Below are positions 9,663 to 17,500 of a DNA stretch of 64,000 nt, one piece after another; the stretch's first letter is position 1; each line of letters begins with the position of its first letter. Below the pieces are notes generated by a model, which ran no database searches, was not told the origin of the DNA, and was given only the letters and a program-made list of their open reading frames with translations. The DNA is taken from NCBI RefSeq assembly GCF_031458175.1, contig NZ_JAVDXX010000001.1, positions 1,302,001-1,366,000 of the forward strand, in the 5' to 3' direction. The translations under genes were made by a program, and so were the position numbers. Source of the DNA: Pseudoglutamicibacter albus. Lineage in GTDB: Bacteria > Actinomycetota > Actinomycetes > Actinomycetales > Micrococcaceae.

Positions 9663-10538
9663 CTAACCATTCCGTGCAATATATTCGCGGGCCGCAGACA
9701 AGATGCGGTCCTTCGCTTCTTTAGCTGGTTTAAGTTCAGCCTCATGTTTGTCGATGAGCGGCTGCTGATAAGAGGCCACAAGATCACCTAGGCGTTGGCT
9801 TGTTGAGGTCTGGTTGTTGCAGCGGGCCTCAATGCTGGCAAGCCGGATACTTTCCTTCGAAGTTTGAGCGCCTTCGGACTCTAGAAGTTTCTTAGTTTCA
9901 ACGGATGCCCACTCTTCAGAGTTCTTCGGAGCCGTGAGCCCCGCATCCGTGACGCACTGAGACCACTCGTCATGGACTCGCTTCCACTCCTCATCCTTAA
10001 CCGCAGCGTTGAAAGCCTGAGTGCTCAGCTCCTCAGCCCGCGCGGAGGATTCTTGGTCTATCTCTCTGAGCGCTTCCGTTTCTGCGTCTGCGTCAAAGTC
10101 CGTTTGGCATTCCTCGTAGGCTTCCTCCCAGGCCTCACCTCCCGCTGTCTCCTCTTGCTCCCAGGTCATGTCTACACTGCTGGGCATGGAACCCCACCCG
10201 TATTGGGCCGCGAATTTCTCATCCCACATGCCGAATGTGCGGTCATCGATGATCGCGTTTTCAGGACCAACAGCCGAAAACTTTTGACCCTTCTTAGCCA
10301 TGCATTTCGAGGTGAAGATACGTTTAGCTTGATCTACCAAGGCTTGATCTGCAGGGTCGTCGTTCTGCAGATATGCAGAAAACGGTGTGAGGATCTGGGA
10401 AGACTGTCGGTCAAGTTTTGCCCGCGCGTCCGGATCCCTACCTTCGGTACTAGCTTCCGGCCCGCCGCACGCCGCAAGCGATACGCCTAAGAACACAGTA
10501 GCGAAACCGACCAACAGCCTTTGCCCAGATTTCATCAT
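9663..10538 (-). CDS. Putative secreted lipoprotein
   Basis: A 291-residue protein with a lipoprotein signal peptide: MKSGQR basic start, hydrophobic core and lipobox LAAC, Cys near 24. The mature part is acidic and mostly helical, with no family I recognise. Cysteines recur in SKCMAKKG, EECQTDF, SQCVTDAG and EARCNNQ, suggesting disulfides outside the membrane. It ends 46 bases before the adaptor gene on the same strand, so it is probably the first gene of the export operon and could be a surface partner or cargo. Two consecutive ATG codons are possible starts, with GGCGGA upstream. Confidence 0.75.
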   Translation of the reverse strand: MMKSGQRLLVGFATVFLGVSLAACGGPEASTEGRDPDARAKLDRQSSQILTPFSAYLQNDDPADQALVDQAKRIFTSKCMAKKGQKFSAVGPENAIIDDRTFGMWDEKFAAQYGWGSMPSSVDMTWEQEETAGGEAWEEAYEECQTDFDADAETEALREIDQESSARAEELSTQAFNAAVKDEEWKRVHDEWSQCVTDAGLTAPKNSEEWASVETKKLLESEGAQTSKESIRLASIEARCNNQTSTSQRLGDLVASYQQPLIDKHEAELKPAKEAKDRILSAAREYIARNG

Positions 10539-10649
10539 TACTGTTCCGCCTTATCGTAGAGCAGAAATTCGGTCACTCGAGGTTTCACCGAAGTGCAGAT
10601 TTGTACTAAGCGCGCGCAGGTCGCTGTAATCATGATTTAGAGGCACGGT

Positions 10650-10894
10650 TCACCCGTAGCAACCAACGTTCTCACACATGAGACGAGACTTACCTCGTTT
10701 AATGGAGCTTGCGCGGTCGTTCGCCCACTTTGGAAGATTCCCTGATTTCCAGCTTCCCATCTTATTCCCATAATTAATGTGGTCATACAGAGTGGCTGCC
10801 TGAGTTGCAGTGACGCTAGTCCCCAAAGCCATCAGGTCAGAGCACCGACCGCAATACTGCGCATAAGAAATCTCGATGAAGGCTTCTTGTTCAT
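10650..10894 (-). pseudogene. Small secreted protein, peptidase-inhibitor I36/crystallin-like, frameshifted in its signal peptide
   Basis: A good start (ATG at 10894, GAGGT upstream) opens MNKKPSSRFLMRSIAVGALT and then hits TGA. An ATG overlapping that stop (TGATG) continues in another frame as MALGTSVTATQAATLYDHINYGNK to a stop at 10650. Joined, the two give one normal signal peptide (AVGAL...ATQA cleavage) and a 50-residue mature protein. The motif LYDHINYGNK...WANDRASSIKRG matches the beta/gamma-crystallin-like fold of peptidase inhibitor family I36 (NDRASS is typical). Either a one-base indel destroyed the gene, or the overlap is used and makes an unexported product. The family call is pattern-based. 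Confidence 0.55.
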
Positions 10895-11254
10895 TATGAC
10901 TACCTCACAATTCGTAGAGCGATACCGATAAAGCACTGTCCTTTGTAAACCCCTTTGACAATGTAAGTTGATCGTAGACCAAGAAGTGGCGTGAGGCAAG
11001 TCACACAAGACTCTTTTTTGCCATGTCGTCGAATGGCGTTTAGCAAAATCTCTTACTCGTCTTGCGAGAGGGGTTTGAACATAGAAAAGGTGGGCTCGAA
11101 GGCTATGTTTGGTTTCACGACATCGTTCGCCCCTAACCACCCCAACCCACCCACAGATGTGCCACGACACCCTTCCAGGCATGTCTCACGACATCCTTCA
11201 CCCATCTGTCACGACATCGTTCCCACCAGGGAGGGTGGGCCGGCATGCTGAGGT

Positions 11255-12088
11255 ATGACATACACACGCAACAGAGCGATCGTGCTAGCAATCAATGACG
11301 GCGGGATGAGCGTCAAAGACGCAGCCACACATTTTGGTGTCAGCACCCGTTGGATCAGGACCTTGCTCAAACGCTTCCGTATCGGCGGGATTGAAGCACT
11401 CCACCCACATTCCAAACGCCCGCACACCAACCCCAACCAGACACCAGAAAAACTACGCGAAACTATCCTCGCGCTACGCCACCAACTCCTTCGAGACGGC
11501 CTCGACGCAGGCGCCGCAACGATCTATGACCTGCTACCCGAGCAGACTCGCCCCTCAACCAGCACCATCTTCCGGATCCTGAAAACAGCCGGGACAATCC
11601 AACCTCAACCACAAAAACGGCCCCGCTCCTCGTGGCAACGATTCCAAGCCCCCGCACCCAACAGCCTGTGGCAGTCCGACGTCACCCACTGGCCGCTAGC
11701 CGATGGTACCGACACCGAAATCATCTCCTGGCTCGATGACCACTCCCGCTACCTCACCCACATCAGCGTCCACCCCAGAATCACCGGCCACATCGTGGTC
11801 AACACCTTCCTAGAAGCCACCGAGACACACGGACTGCCAGCAGCAACCCTGACCGATAACGGACTCGTTTACACCCTCCGCTACGCCGGAAAACTCCGCC
11901 TCCTCGGCATCGGCCACGCCCACAACAGACAACGCATCATCCTGCTCGTCAACGGCCCCGAAGCCCCTCGCCATCAACAAAGCAACAGGCGAAATCATTG
12001 GCGCCTACACCATCGACCCCACCAAAAACTACCAACCCAAAAAACGGAACGATGTCCTGACACATCCACCAAAAAACCGGAACGATGA
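11255..12088 (+). pseudogene. IS481-family transposase, internally deleted and frameshifted
   Basis: The N-terminal helix-turn-helix (VKDAATHFGVSTRWIRTLLKRF) and the first part of the DDE core are present, with the first Asp in WQSDVTHW and the second in LTDNGLVYT. Directly after the second Asp the sequence jumps to LRYAGKLRLLGIGHAHNRQRI, which in full-length relatives is about 90 residues further on. The segment carrying the third acidic residue is therefore deleted in frame. A second lesion near 11955 shifts the frame: the family ending LAINKATGEIIGAYTIDPTKNYQP is readable in another frame at about 11970-12040. The product cannot be active. Confidence 0.85.
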
Positions 12089-12178
12089 CCCGACACATCA
12101 ATACAGTCGCGACACATCAACGCTCCAGAACATAAAAAATGTCGGGACATCGTATGAACGATGTCCCGACACATTACA

Positions 12179-12207
12179 GTGGGTTCGAAGGCTATGTTCG
12201 AACCCAC
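12179..12207. repeat. Perfect 11-bp inverted repeat at the right end of the decayed IS
   Basis: GTGGGTTCGAA and TTCGAACCCAC flank the 7-base loop ggctatg. The left arm and loop also match the sequence at 11090-11109, so this palindrome probably belongs to the element or its preferred target. It resembles a tRNA T-arm by chance, but no tRNA body surrounds it. Confidence 0.6.
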
Positions 12208-12271
12208 CTGAGAGTCTCTGGCGTGTGTGTCGGGGGCCTGCCGCCTAGCTCCTGACGTTGAGAGTTGGCGC

Positions 12272-12658
12272 TTAGTTTTGGTTGTGGCGGTTGTCCCAGT
12301 CTTTTTCAAGCCGCGCCATCAGGCTTTCGCCTCGCCGTTTAGTTGGCTGGCTGGGGCTTTCTGTGGTGACTTCTTGTTCAGTCTTTCGCATTGCGAGTGC
12401 GGCACCGGCGACCATGATCCCGAACCCTGCGATCCCCATGATCACGGTCACGATCAGCCCTGCGCTGATGCCGATACCGAGCAGGAGGAGGCCCAAGCCA
12501 GCGAATGCGATCAGCGCACCGAGCGCGATGTTGCGGGTGCTCAGCTTATTCTGCGGCGTCTGTTCAACGCGGCGCATTGTGCTCGAAAACTGTGGATCTG
12601 CGTGGAGTTGTTTCTCCATCTCAGCGAGCATGCGACGCTCACTCTCAGATAAACCCAC
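12272..12658 (-). CDS. DUF3040 membrane protein
   Basis: A 128-residue actinobacterial protein of unknown function. The N-terminus has the DUF3040 signature: MGLSESERRMLAEMEKQL, then a short cytoplasmic stretch and two membrane helices (about residues 44-66 and 70-91). The basic tail TKRRGESLMARLEKDW follows. GTG start with AAGGGGG upstream. In actinobacteria such genes sit near the dcw cluster beside dinB and polyprenyl synthetase, as here. No catalytic residues are seen; a role at the division site or envelope is speculation from position. Confidence 0.85.
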   Translation of the reverse strand: MGLSESERRMLAEMEKQLHADPQFSSTMRRVEQTPQNKLSTRNIALGALIAFAGLGLLLLGIGISAGLIVTVIMGIAGFGIMVAGAALAMRKTEQEVTTESPSQPTKRRGESLMARLEKDWDNRHNQN

Positions 12659-12732
12659 GGCTTCCCCCTTCTTCGGACCACTCCTGGATTCCCATTGTAC
12701 GCAGGCGGGCGCTAACAGTTCGAGCCGACTTC

Positions 12733-14049
12733 CTATCCGCCACTACGCTTTTCTTCACCTTCACCCCCTCTCAATAACGATGCGGGACGCACACTGTCCT
12801 TGAAACGCGCGTTAATCGCGTCCATCGTTTTCTCCGCTTGCGAACCCGCAGCCCGTGCCGCAGGTCCCGCATGCTCTCTCCCGCTACGTTGTTGTATCCC
12901 ACTGCGTCCGGTCGCGTTGCCTTCGCTACCACCGTGTTCACGCCCGCTGTGGTCGCTGAATGCTTCTTCCCATTCGAACATGAGTTGCTCACCTTCCCAT
13001 TCCGAGGCGAACTCCCCCGCCCGCACCCCGATCAAGCGGACGGGTTTCAACGGGCGTGGCAAAGCGGAAAGCAAGGATAGCGCCACTTCGCTCATAACTG
13101 AGGAAGAGTCAGTCGGGTCACTGAGGCGGCGTTGCCTCGAAACGGTCGTGAAATCATCCCATCGGACCTTCAAACCCACAACATAGAAACGATGCCCGGC
13201 AGCCCGGACACGCTCACCGACTTTGAAGGACAACTCCTTGATCCAGGTACGCAAGTGCGCTTCATCCGTGACATCAACATCGAACGTGTGTTCATGAGAA
13301 ATCGACTTCTCGACCCTCTCGGTCACCACTGGGCGCGGATCGATCCCCTGCGCGAGCTTGATCAGATCCGGCCCATGCTTACCTAGCACGCGCATCATCC
13401 GGCGCGGATCAGCCTGAGCAACATCGCCGGCGGTCATGAGCCCTTGCGAATGCAGCTTCTGCTCAGTGGCTTTACCTACCCCAAACAGCTCACCCACCGG
13501 TAACGCTTGCATGAAACCTTCAACATCTGCAGGCGTGATCGCATACACGCCGTCCGGCTTCGCTTTATCGCTAGCCATCTTCGCCAGAAACTTATTCGGC
13601 GCAAGCCCCACCGAAGCCGGCAAACCCACCGCCTGTTTGATGCGCTCCCGCGCCACCTGCGCACAATGAAACGGGTTGGCATAGTGGCGCATAACCCCGG
13701 TGATGTCCATAAACGCCTCATCCACGCTCACCTGCTCAACCAACGGGGTCAGATCCTTTAGAACCTCCATGACGCGCGCCGACGCTTCACCATAGGCAGA
13801 GCGTGTGGGCGGGACAATCAACGCGTGCGGAGCCATGTTTTTGGCCTGCGCTACCGGCTGCCCCGAATGCACCCCATAGGCCCGCACATCATACGAAGCA
13901 GATAGCACCACGGCTCGCGGACTGTCTTGAGACACGATGATCGGGCGGTTCTGCAAGGTAGGGTCAAGGATCCGCTCGACCGAAACAAAGAACGCATCGA
14001 TATCAACGTGAGCGATCACCCGCTCCGGCCTACGCCTCGCTTCACTCAC
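12733..14049 (-). CDS. dinB: DNA polymerase IV (Y family)
   Basis: Error-prone translesion polymerase. The first catalytic Asp lies in AHVDIDAFFVSVE at the N-terminus and the second acidic pair in VEQVSVDEAFMDITG near residue 110. Helix-hairpin-helix, thumb and little-finger regions follow (KFLAKMASDKAKPDG, then GVGKATEQKLHSQG). The tail is longer than usual and Ser/Gly/Arg-rich, with no clear beta-clamp motif. I choose the GTG at 14049 (VSEARRRPERV) because GGAGGTGG lies about seven bases before it; the in-frame ATG at 14067 would overlap that site. It is divergent from the polyprenyl synthetase gene. Confidence 0.93.
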   Translation of the reverse strand: MSEARRRPERVIAHVDIDAFFVSVERILDPTLQNRPIIVSQDSPRAVVLSASYDVRAYGVHSGQPVAQAKNMAPHALIVPPTRSAYGEASARVMEVLKDLTPLVEQVSVDEAFMDITGVMRHYANPFHCAQVARERIKQAVGLPASVGLAPNKFLAKMASDKAKPDGVYAITPADVEGFMQALPVGELFGVGKATEQKLHSQGLMTAGDVAQADPRRMMRVLGKHGPDLIKLAQGIDPRPVVTERVEKSISHEHTFDVDVTDEAHLRTWIKELSFKVGERVRAAGHRFYVVGLKVRWDDFTTVSRQRRLSDPTDSSSVMSEVALSLLSALPRPLKPVRLIGVRAGEFASEWEGEQLMFEWEEAFSDHSGREHGGSEGNATGRSGIQQRSGREHAGPAARAAGSQAEKTMDAINARFKDSVRPASLLRGGEGEEKRSGG

Positions 14050-14157
14050 CCGGCAACCACCTCCCATCAGTTCAGTACCTCACCTGGCCGCCCCGCTCCG
14101 CCTCGACAGGCGGCGGGACAGGCCCGCGTAAGAACCGCGCGTCGCTAGAATGGTGAC

Positions 14158-15273
14158 ATGACTGATTCTACGAAGGCATCCCTGGCAGGCTTGAGCCCAG
14201 ACACCTCGCCCGAGCGCATCAGCGCGCTCTTCCGCGACGCCATCGAAGAACACGTCAAAACCTTCTTTGAACAGCAACGCCAAGACCTCACCCGCGTGAG
14301 CCCCCGCACTAACGATTTGATCGATGCGATCAGCGCTCTCAGCTCAGGCGGTAAGCGGCTCCGCCCCATTTTCGCGCTGTGGGGGGCACTCGCTGCGGGA
14401 GGCAGCCCAGATGATGAACGCCTCCTCACCCTAGGCACCTCACTTGAGCTGTTCCAGGCCGCCGCGCTCATCCATGACGACATCATCGACCATTCAGACA
14501 CCCGCCGCGGCCAGCCCGCGGTGCATCGCAAACTTGAGGCGCTACACCGGGACAACGGATGGAATCGGTCTGCTTCAGAGTTCGGTATTGCAGGCGCGAT
14601 CCTCGCAGGTGACATCGCGCTGGCCTTGAGCGAAACCCTCTTCAACCGCGCAGAAGCCGGGCCTACTGCTCGTGAGCTCTTCGACGAGATGCGCACCCAG
14701 GTCATGGCGGGACAATACCTTGACGTCTTAGCTGAGCAAACCGGCTCCCAGCTCTCCCCGGATGAGGCGGCGGAGAACTCCTGGACGATCGTGACGTATA
14801 AAGCGGCCCGCTATTCGGCCGAAAAGCCAACCCTGCTCGGTGCCGCACTGGCCGGTGCGGATCAAGAGCTCCTCGACGGGCTGTCCGATTTCTCCCTGCC
14901 GGCAGGGCAAGCGTTCCAGTTGCGCGACGACGAACTCGGCGTATTCGGCGACCCAGCCCAAACCGGTAAGCCTGCCGGAGACGATATCCGCGAAGGCAAA
15001 CGCACTCTGCTCATCGCGTTGACCCGCCAACGGATCAATACCGAACAGCAAGCCTGGCTCGAATCCGTCCTGGGCCGCGATGACCTTGATGACGCCACGA
15101 TCGAGAAGGTGCGCGAACTGATCCGTGACTCCGGTGCAGCAGAAGAACACGCCAGCCAGATCGATGCGCTCTACAACCAAGCGATGAACGCACTCGATGG
15201 CCTTGACATCCCAGCCCAAGCCCGCGAAGGGCTACGCTCGGTCGCATCCGCGGCAGTCCGCCGCCACGCCTAA
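14158..15273 (+). CDS. Polyprenyl diphosphate synthase
   Basis: Chain-elongating isoprenyl diphosphate synthase of the geranylgeranyl/heptaprenyl type, supplying menaquinone, carotenoid or lipid-carrier side chains. The first aspartate-rich motif is LIHDDIIDHSDTRRGQP near residue 105. The second region, FQLRDDELGVFGD with GKPAGDDIREGKRTLL, is near 260. At 371 residues it has the normal length. TAGAAT at 14146-14151 is seven bases before the ATG and no ribosome site is visible, so the mRNA is probably leaderless. It corresponds in position to idsA2 of mycobacteria; product chain length cannot be told from sequence. Confidence 0.9.
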   Translation: MTDSTKASLAGLSPDTSPERISALFRDAIEEHVKTFFEQQRQDLTRVSPRTNDLIDAISALSSGGKRLRPIFALWGALAAGGSPDDERLLTLGTSLELFQAAALIHDDIIDHSDTRRGQPAVHRKLEALHRDNGWNRSASEFGIAGAILAGDIALALSETLFNRAEAGPTARELFDEMRTQVMAGQYLDVLAEQTGSQLSPDEAAENSWTIVTYKAARYSAEKPTLLGAALAGADQELLDGLSDFSLPAGQAFQLRDDELGVFGDPAQTGKPAGDDIREGKRTLLIALTRQRINTEQQAWLESVLGRDDLDDATIEKVRELIRDSGAAEEHASQIDALYNQAMNALDGLDIPAQAREGLRSVASAAVRRHA

Positions 15274-15365
15274 CAGCGCCGCTGCGCGCTTCAGTTCTAC
15301 GAGTCAGCGATCCACGAGTCAGCTCAGCGTCACTGCTCAACTCAGCCGTTGCTGACCGGTGGCTA

Positions 15366-15803
15366 CTACCAGGCCAGGGCTGATGCGCGGCGGCGAATCT
15401 CGCTCTTGCGCCCTGCTTCCAGCGTATCCATGGGGCTGCCTGGCAGGGTCTCGTCCTCCGTGAAGAGCCACGCGATGAGCTCTTCGTCGCTGTACCCGGC
15501 ATCGGTGAGCACCTGAATGGTGCCCTTGAGCGAATCTAGGGGCACTCCATCGCGGAAAAAGCGTGCCGGAATCTTCTTCACGCCACGCTCTCCGATGGGA
15601 ACAGCGAGGATCGCGCGAACATCGAGCAAGCGACGCAGCTCGCGCACATCAAGATCGGTGGACTCGACAAGGTCTGGGACGGTCGTCCACTCGCCTACCA
15701 GCGTTTCAAGGTCCTGTTCGCCATACGGCGCCTGATGATTCTGTACTGAATTCTGCACACCACCACTGTGGCACACACTCGCCCAAGAAGTGTTGTTTTC
15801 CAC
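15366..15803 (-). CDS. Rv2175c-like DNA-binding protein
   Basis: The core, from LETLVGEWTTVPDLVE through LDVRELRRLLDVRAILAVP to IPARFFRDGVPLDSLKGTIQVLTDAGYSDEELIAWLF, matches the Rv2175c family: a winged-helix DNA-binding domain followed by a small helical domain. In Mycobacterium tuberculosis Rv2175c is a substrate of the kinase PknL and lies near idsA2, as here. The start is uncertain. The GTG at 15803 adds about 30 residues that look unlike the family, and a GTG in VQNSVQNHQAPYGEQ (around 15758) may be the real start. No strong ribosome site is visible at either. Confidence 0.8.
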   Translation of the reverse strand: MENNTSWASVCHSGGVQNSVQNHQAPYGEQDLETLVGEWTTVPDLVESTDLDVRELRRLLDVRAILAVPIGERGVKKIPARFFRDGVPLDSLKGTIQVLTDAGYSDEELIAWLFTEDETLPGSPMDTLEAGRKSEIRRRASALAW

Positions 15804-15822
15804 GATCCGGGCCCTGTGTTGC

Positions 15823-15856
15823 CGTGGCGAAGCCTGAGATGTCGTGGCGAAGCCTG
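15823..15856. repeat. 20-bp-period direct repeat
   Basis: CGTGGCGAAGCCTG occurs exactly twice, at 15823-15836 and 15843-15856, and TGTGTTGCCG flanks the pair at 15815 and 15855. It lies between two divergent genes. No function is evident. Confidence 0.6.
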
Positions 15857-16039
15857 TGTTGCCGCAGTCGATCGTGCCTCACCATTACACATGAGTCACA
15901 ACAGTCACATTTGCCCCAGTCGCCACTTTTCTAACTTCTGTCACAGGTGCCTCTTGAGAAACTTTTACAACTTGGGTTTACATTAGGAACTTTGTTCTTG
16001 TATATTCACAGATGTCACATTTGCATCACGGTGTTGTCT

Positions 16040-16150
16040 GCGGGATAACAGAACAGCAACTGCTGAACCCGGGAGCTGCCCCTCCTGGCTTCTCACGGAC
16101 ACCACCTGCACGATGCAGAGAACAGTGCAGTAAGTAAGTCCCCACAACGT
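16040..16150 (+). promoter_or_regulatory. Candidate structured leader upstream of LysM transglycosylase (possible riboswitch)
   Basis: The 360-base region before the transglycosylase has no gene. Near 16030-16045 GGTGTTGTCTGCG can pair with CACGGACACCACC near 16096-16108 (one mismatch, one G-U), enclosing about 50 bases that include CTGAACCCGGGAGCTGCC and a short local stem. In actinobacteria wall-lytic LysM and Rpf genes are often preceded by c-di-AMP (ydaO-type) riboswitches, which motivates the idea. I could not match the full consensus, so the class is speculative. Confidence 0.3.
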
Positions 16151-16163
16151 GAGGTCAGCAATC

Positions 16164-17315
16164 ATGGCTCCAACGCCTCCGCGCCGCACAGCCGTCAATG
16201 GCGCTATCGCCACGGCGGCCCTGCCCATCATCACCCTCTCGACCCTCGGCTCCCTCGCGGGAACCGCTCACGCAAGCAACACCCCGGCATTCAAGCCGAC
16301 GGTGCGTCCCGCAGCAGTCCCAACGCCAGCCAACGTCGCAGAAGCAAAGGCGCGCACCGCAACACTGGTTGCGGCGGCCAAGCCGAAAGCCAAGACCGTC
16401 ACTGTTAAGGCCGGCGACACCGTGTGGGGCCTTGCATCCCGGCACGGCGTACCCGTGGAGCAGGTTCTGCGCCTGAACAAGCTCAAGGCCTCGTCTTTGA
16501 TCTTCCCAGGCCAGAAGTTGACCATCAGCCGAGGTGCGAGCCTCCCTAAGCCAGGCGTTCAGAAGTCAAAGCCAGCAGGTAAGAAGCAGGCCACTCGCAA
16601 GGCACGGTCAACACGCGCCGGCTCTGCAGTTAAGACCTACACGGTGCGGGCGGGCGACACCCTCTCAGCCATCGCTTCCAAGAGCGGCGTGAGCCTCGCC
16701 ACCATCTTCCGCGCCAACAACATGGGCGCCTCCACAATCATCTACCCGGGCCAGAAGATCAAGCTCAGCGGCACCGCGTCCGCCCCAAAGACCGCCGCGA
16801 GGACCGCGTCGAAGACCACCAAGCGGGCGGCAAACAACTCGTTGGTCTCCAATAAGTTCCTGCACTACACCTACGATGCGCAGACGCACGCCAACGCCAA
16901 CGCATCCAAGCGCACACTGCTTGCGCGCCAGGTGCCTTCCCGCGCTCAGATGCGGCAGATCGTCGCCGACACGGCAGTCCGCTATGGCGTGGACCCACGA
17001 TTGGCCCTGGCACATGCACAAATCGAATCCGGCTTTGATGCCCGCGCTGTGTCCCCTGCTAACGCTGTCGGCACCATGCAGGTTCTGCCATCCACCGCTA
17101 AATGGATGGGCAACACGATCGGCCGTCAGCTGGATCCGCTCGACCCGCACGACAACGTCACCGCCGGGGTCCTGTTCATCAAGTACCTGCACAACAATGC
17201 GGACAACCGCGACCAAGCCATCGGCGCCTACTACCAGGGCCTCGCCGGCATCAAGCGGTACGGAATGTACGCAGACACCAGGGACTACGTCCGCAAAGTC
17301 CGCGCGTTCATGTAA
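16164..17315 (+). CDS. Secreted LysM transglycosylase
   Basis: Wall-active enzyme with a signal peptide (about 14-38, ending TAHAS) and a Lys/Ala-rich spacer. Two LysM modules follow: KTVTVKAGDTVWGLASRHGVP...PGQKLTIS near 73-118 and KTYTVRAGDTLSAIASKSGVS...PGQKIKLS near 155-200. The C-terminal SLT domain has YGVDPRLALAHAQIESGFDARAVSPANAVGTMQVLP, where the Glu of QIESGF is the expected catalytic acid, and ends near the C-terminus with GAYYQGLAGIKRYGMYADTRDYV. LysM binds glycan and SLT cleaves the MurNAc-GlcNAc bond. The ATG at 16164 has GAGGT eight bases upstream; an upstream GTG (16149) overlaps that site. Confidence 0.9.
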   Translation: MAPTPPRRTAVNGAIATAALPIITLSTLGSLAGTAHASNTPAFKPTVRPAAVPTPANVAEAKARTATLVAAAKPKAKTVTVKAGDTVWGLASRHGVPVEQVLRLNKLKASSLIFPGQKLTISRGASLPKPGVQKSKPAGKKQATRKARSTRAGSAVKTYTVRAGDTLSAIASKSGVSLATIFRANNMGASTIIYPGQKIKLSGTASAPKTAARTASKTTKRAANNSLVSNKFLHYTYDAQTHANANASKRTLLARQVPSRAQMRQIVADTAVRYGVDPRLALAHAQIESGFDARAVSPANAVGTMQVLPSTAKWMGNTIGRQLDPLDPHDNVTAGVLFIKYLHNNADNRDQAIGAYYQGLAGIKRYGMYADTRDYVRKVRAFM

Positions 17316-17377
17316 CAAGCACGGGGCTCATGACTCGGCGTCTATGGAACGGACGCAAGCATGGGGCCCCACCAAGC

Positions 17378-17420
17378 CAACTGGGGCGGTAGATCCGGGG
17401 AAGATCAACCGCCCCAGTTG
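17378..17420 (+). terminator. Hairpin terminator after the transglycosylase gene
   Basis: CAACTGGGGCGGT at 17378-17390 pairs perfectly with ACCGCCCCAGTTG at 17408-17420 across a 17-base loop that can itself pair (ATC/GAT). It lies about 60 bases after the stop at 17315. There is no long T run, so it may be a bidirectional barrier between convergent genes. Confidence 0.75.
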
Positions 17421-17446
17421 CCTTAACGGGCACAATATAACTGGGC

Positions 17447-17472
17447 GTGGCCAGCGAATACTCGCTGGCCAC
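17447..17472 (-). terminator. Hairpin terminator after glutamate dehydrogenase
   Basis: GTGGCCAGCG at 17447-17456 and CGCTGGCCAC at 17463-17472 form a perfect 10-base stem with a 6-base loop, extendable by flanking GGG/CCC. It lies 29 bases past the stop of the minus-strand dehydrogenase gene. No T tract follows. Confidence 0.7.
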
Positions 17473-17500
17473 ACCCAACACACGCCTGCCGGAACTAGCT

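Larger units (their letters stand above)
11090..12207. mobile_element. Decayed IS481-family element with repeated end motifs
   Basis: A degenerate transposase gene is flanked by arrays of one motif in opposite orientation. On the left TCACGACATCGTTC or close variants occur at 11115, 11162, 11186 and 11209. On the right the complementary form (GAACGATG...GACACAT) occurs at 12047, 12080 and 12156, with a partial copy at 12106 and one inverted copy at 12139-12153. A 20-base direct repeat (gtggg/tcgaaggctatgtt, 19/20 match) lies outside them at 11090-11109 and 12179-12198. The outer limits are therefore approximate. Multiple terminal motifs are likely transposase sites; no clean target duplication was found. 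Confidence 0.7.

Noticed and set aside
12179-12207. GGGTTCGAACCC-like sequence resembling a tRNA T-arm
   Set aside because: No acceptor, D or anticodon arm can be built around it; it belongs to the decayed IS end.
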